From positions 13,950,001 to 14,014,000 of the forward strand of contig NC_079517.1 of NCBI RefSeq assembly GCF_000801105.2: a DNA stretch of 64,000 nt. The letters run 5' to 3'. Numbering within the stretch: position 1 is the first letter of the stretch; every line of letters starts with the position of its first letter. Shown in pieces: positions 62,407-64,000 of the stretch. Source of the DNA: Raphanus sativus (taxonomy: Eukaryota; Streptophyta; Magnoliopsida; Brassicales; Brassicaceae). Below the pieces are notes generated by a model that was given only the letters and a program-made list of their open reading frames with translations, ran no database searches and was not told where the DNA came from. A program made the position numbers and the translations under genes.

Positions 62407-63519
62407 CTAGATTTTGACCCGCGCTTTCAAAGCGCGGAATTTTTTCAGTTTTAAAATTTAAATTGGAAATATCATAAGTTTCATATTTTATATTTTTATT
62501 TGTATGTGGGTTGACTATTATTTAGTTTTTAATTATATAATATTCTTGTAATTATATTCAACTTGTGAATTAATTTTAACTATTGTAACTCAATTCTGAT
62601 TAGTTAACTAAATGGGTGGCCCGTATTTTACTAAGCGCGGATTCATTTTTGATATAATTATACTAATTTTATTACCAACATTAATGAAATTTTTTTTTTA
62701 ACGCTTAATCATTTTTCCAATAAAAAGTCTGTGACCAAACTGATCATACATAGATGCAGTAAACATGTACTGCATAAAAACATCAGTACAAAGGGAAAAA
62801 AACAATAACTATTAAAGATAGATCGATACCAATAGGCACCATTCAAATGGAAGATATAATCACACTTAGATCTTTCCTGGTACGGGGATCTTTGTCAAAG
62901 TAAGATGCCCTTGAATTGAGAACCATTAGGGTGTTAACTTACCCTTTCCGTTCTTTCCAGCCAACCAAAAGATCAAGGATCTCTGCAAGTCTCGATAAAA
63001 AGCTTCCAATTTATTGAAGCTACGAGAACTGAAAAACCAGAGACCAAAAACAAAGCTCACTCAAGAGGAAACCAAACCGGTCTACCACTATAATTCTCCA
63101 ATTTTTTAATAATTAATAACTCTATGTGTAATTTTTATGAATTTCAAAATAAATGGCTAGAATCGTAGCTTTTAGAATCTAAATATGGCATATGCCTAAT
63201 ATTATAGATACAGTTTACTGAAAAGTTAAATTCAATTACCATTTACTGGAAAATCGTGTAATATTTGTTTCTAGAAGTCCAGATATTAGCATTGGGTAGT
63301 TAGATTGTGTTATTAAATCTTTGGCTAACATAAGACGTGGAAATTGGATTTTTAGAGTATAATTAAATGCTGATCAAATGTAATTGGTTAGCATTAGTTG
63401 AAAACAATACTGAATTTTTAAATTAAAAATAATAGGAAAAGGTTAGTGGCAATGAAACGTAATTAACTTGAAAAATTAAGGGCAAAAACCTATGAGGGAT
63501 TCTGCTTTAATAGTATAGA
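62407..63519 (-). mobile_element. Helitron E (non-autonomous, 1.1 kb)
   Basis: On plus it begins CTAGATTTTGACC with hairpin CCGCGCTTT-CAA-AGCGCGG after an A, and ends TTTAATAGTATAGA before T. The left flank AATAAACAAGTA is found uninterrupted, followed by T, downstream of the intact O-methyltransferase (32212-32224), an empty-site match. Confidence 0.85.
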
Positions 63520-63544
63520 TGTATTTGGAAAATATAACAATAAT

Positions 63545-63632
63545 TAGGTTGGTAGTCTGAAATCAACATTACGGGCTAAAATCCTTTAATGAATAAATTG
63601 TGAGGGTTTTCTAATTTGTTAGTGAATTTTAT
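63545..63632 (+). repeat. Copy of an O-methyltransferase 3' flank
   Basis: Closely matches 25198-25289, just after the first O-methyltransferase (GTCTGAAATCAACATTACG, then GAATAAATTGTGAGGGTTTT). A fragment without coding content. Confidence 0.8.
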
Positions 63633-63639
63633 TGGAGAT

Positions 63640-64000
63640 ATTGCCAAAAATACCATTTTCATAGTATCACTTTTCATGTTTACACTAACCACTTTTACCA
63701 TTACTTTTAATGAAGGGTCTAGATTTAAAGGTTTAGGATTTAGGGTTTAGATTTGATGTTTTAGGGTTTAAGATATATAGTTTAGGGTTTAGAGTTTAAG
63801 ATTTAGGGTTTAGAGTTAAGGATTTAGGGTTTATAGTTTAGACTTTAGGGTTTAGGGTTTAGGATATTGAATTTAGGGTATATAGTTTAGGGTTTAGGAT
63901 TTAGAGTTGAAGATTTTGGATTTAGGGTTTAGAATTGGAGGTTTAGGAATTAGAATTTGGGATTAGAATTTTGAAAAACATATAAAAACAAAGATATAAG
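63640..64000. repeat. Degenerate telomere-like TTTAGGG repeats
   Basis: From about 63720 to near the window end, words such as TTTAGGGTTTAG recur with irregular spacing. The left edge (GCCAAAAATACCATTTTC) resembles the end of the MITE-like element near 841. Dispersed interstitial repeats of this type are common in crucifer MULE-type elements. It is not a telomere. Confidence 0.7.

Noticed and set aside
63700..64000. True telomere or chromosome end
   Set aside because: TTTAGGG words are irregular and mixed with other sequence, and similar patches occur near 56600 and inside the MITE at 61425. Interstitial repeats fit better.

Overview
The window looks like nuclear DNA of a crucifer, most likely a Brassica. 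It is AT-rich and packed with small transposons. Its host genes have introns with GT-AG ends and closely match Arabidopsis chromosome 1 genes. From memory of the Arabidopsis map, the intact genes follow the order At1g77470 (RFC3), At1g77520/At1g77530 (O-methyltransferases), At1g77540 (small GNAT), At1g77580 (FPP, here a pseudogene), At1g77590 (LACS9), At1g77610 (nucleotide-sugar transporter). No database search was possible.

Layout. 1-614: 5' end of RFC3 (minus), cut by the window edge. 0.8-3.6 kb: MITEs and a tRNA-derived SINE. 3.8-9.1 kb: a LINE with a perfect 19-bp target duplication, an ORF2 broken by only two stop codons, and a 5' part that looks inverted. 9.5-22.5 kb: Helitrons joined head to tail on the minus strand, holding a decayed helicase, a hAT element that is itself split by another Helitron, LINE pieces and a MITE. 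23.3-32.1 kb: three tandem O-methyltransferase genes. The first is frameshifted near its end, the second is dead and the third is intact. 28.3-30.1 kb, inside this cluster: a LINE tail and a Helitron. 32.9-38.5 kb: GNAT, tRNA-Gln, FPP pseudogene and LACS9, all minus. 38.7-43.5 kb: repeats and a plus-strand Helitron. 44.4-45.8 kb: intact UDP-galactose/triose-phosphate-type transporter. 46-54 kb: PPR pseudogene, a duplicated defensin-like locus (one orphan exon, one whole gene), a second hAT copy, and shuffled gene fragments including a copy of exon 3 of the nearby transporter. 54.8 kb: a gap of 100 N. 54.9-59.0 kb: fragments of the RNA polymerase I large subunit gene and of a coiled-coil gene, then a CACTA end. 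59.6-62.3 kb: a nearly identical copy of the dead second O-methyltransferase, with a MULE-type MITE in an intron. 62.4-64 kb: another Helitron and telomere-like repeats.

The intact genes are not a pathway. RFC3 is a DNA clamp-loader subunit, LACS9 activates long-chain fatty acids, the transporter moves nucleotide sugars or related phosphates, and the O-methyltransferases belong to the caffeate/indole-glucosinolate group of secondary metabolism. I found no undescribed gene system. The strongest material is structural: nested transposons with an uninterrupted relative for comparison, many tiny retro-insertion scars, a recent duplication that copied an already dead gene, and clusters of captured exons.
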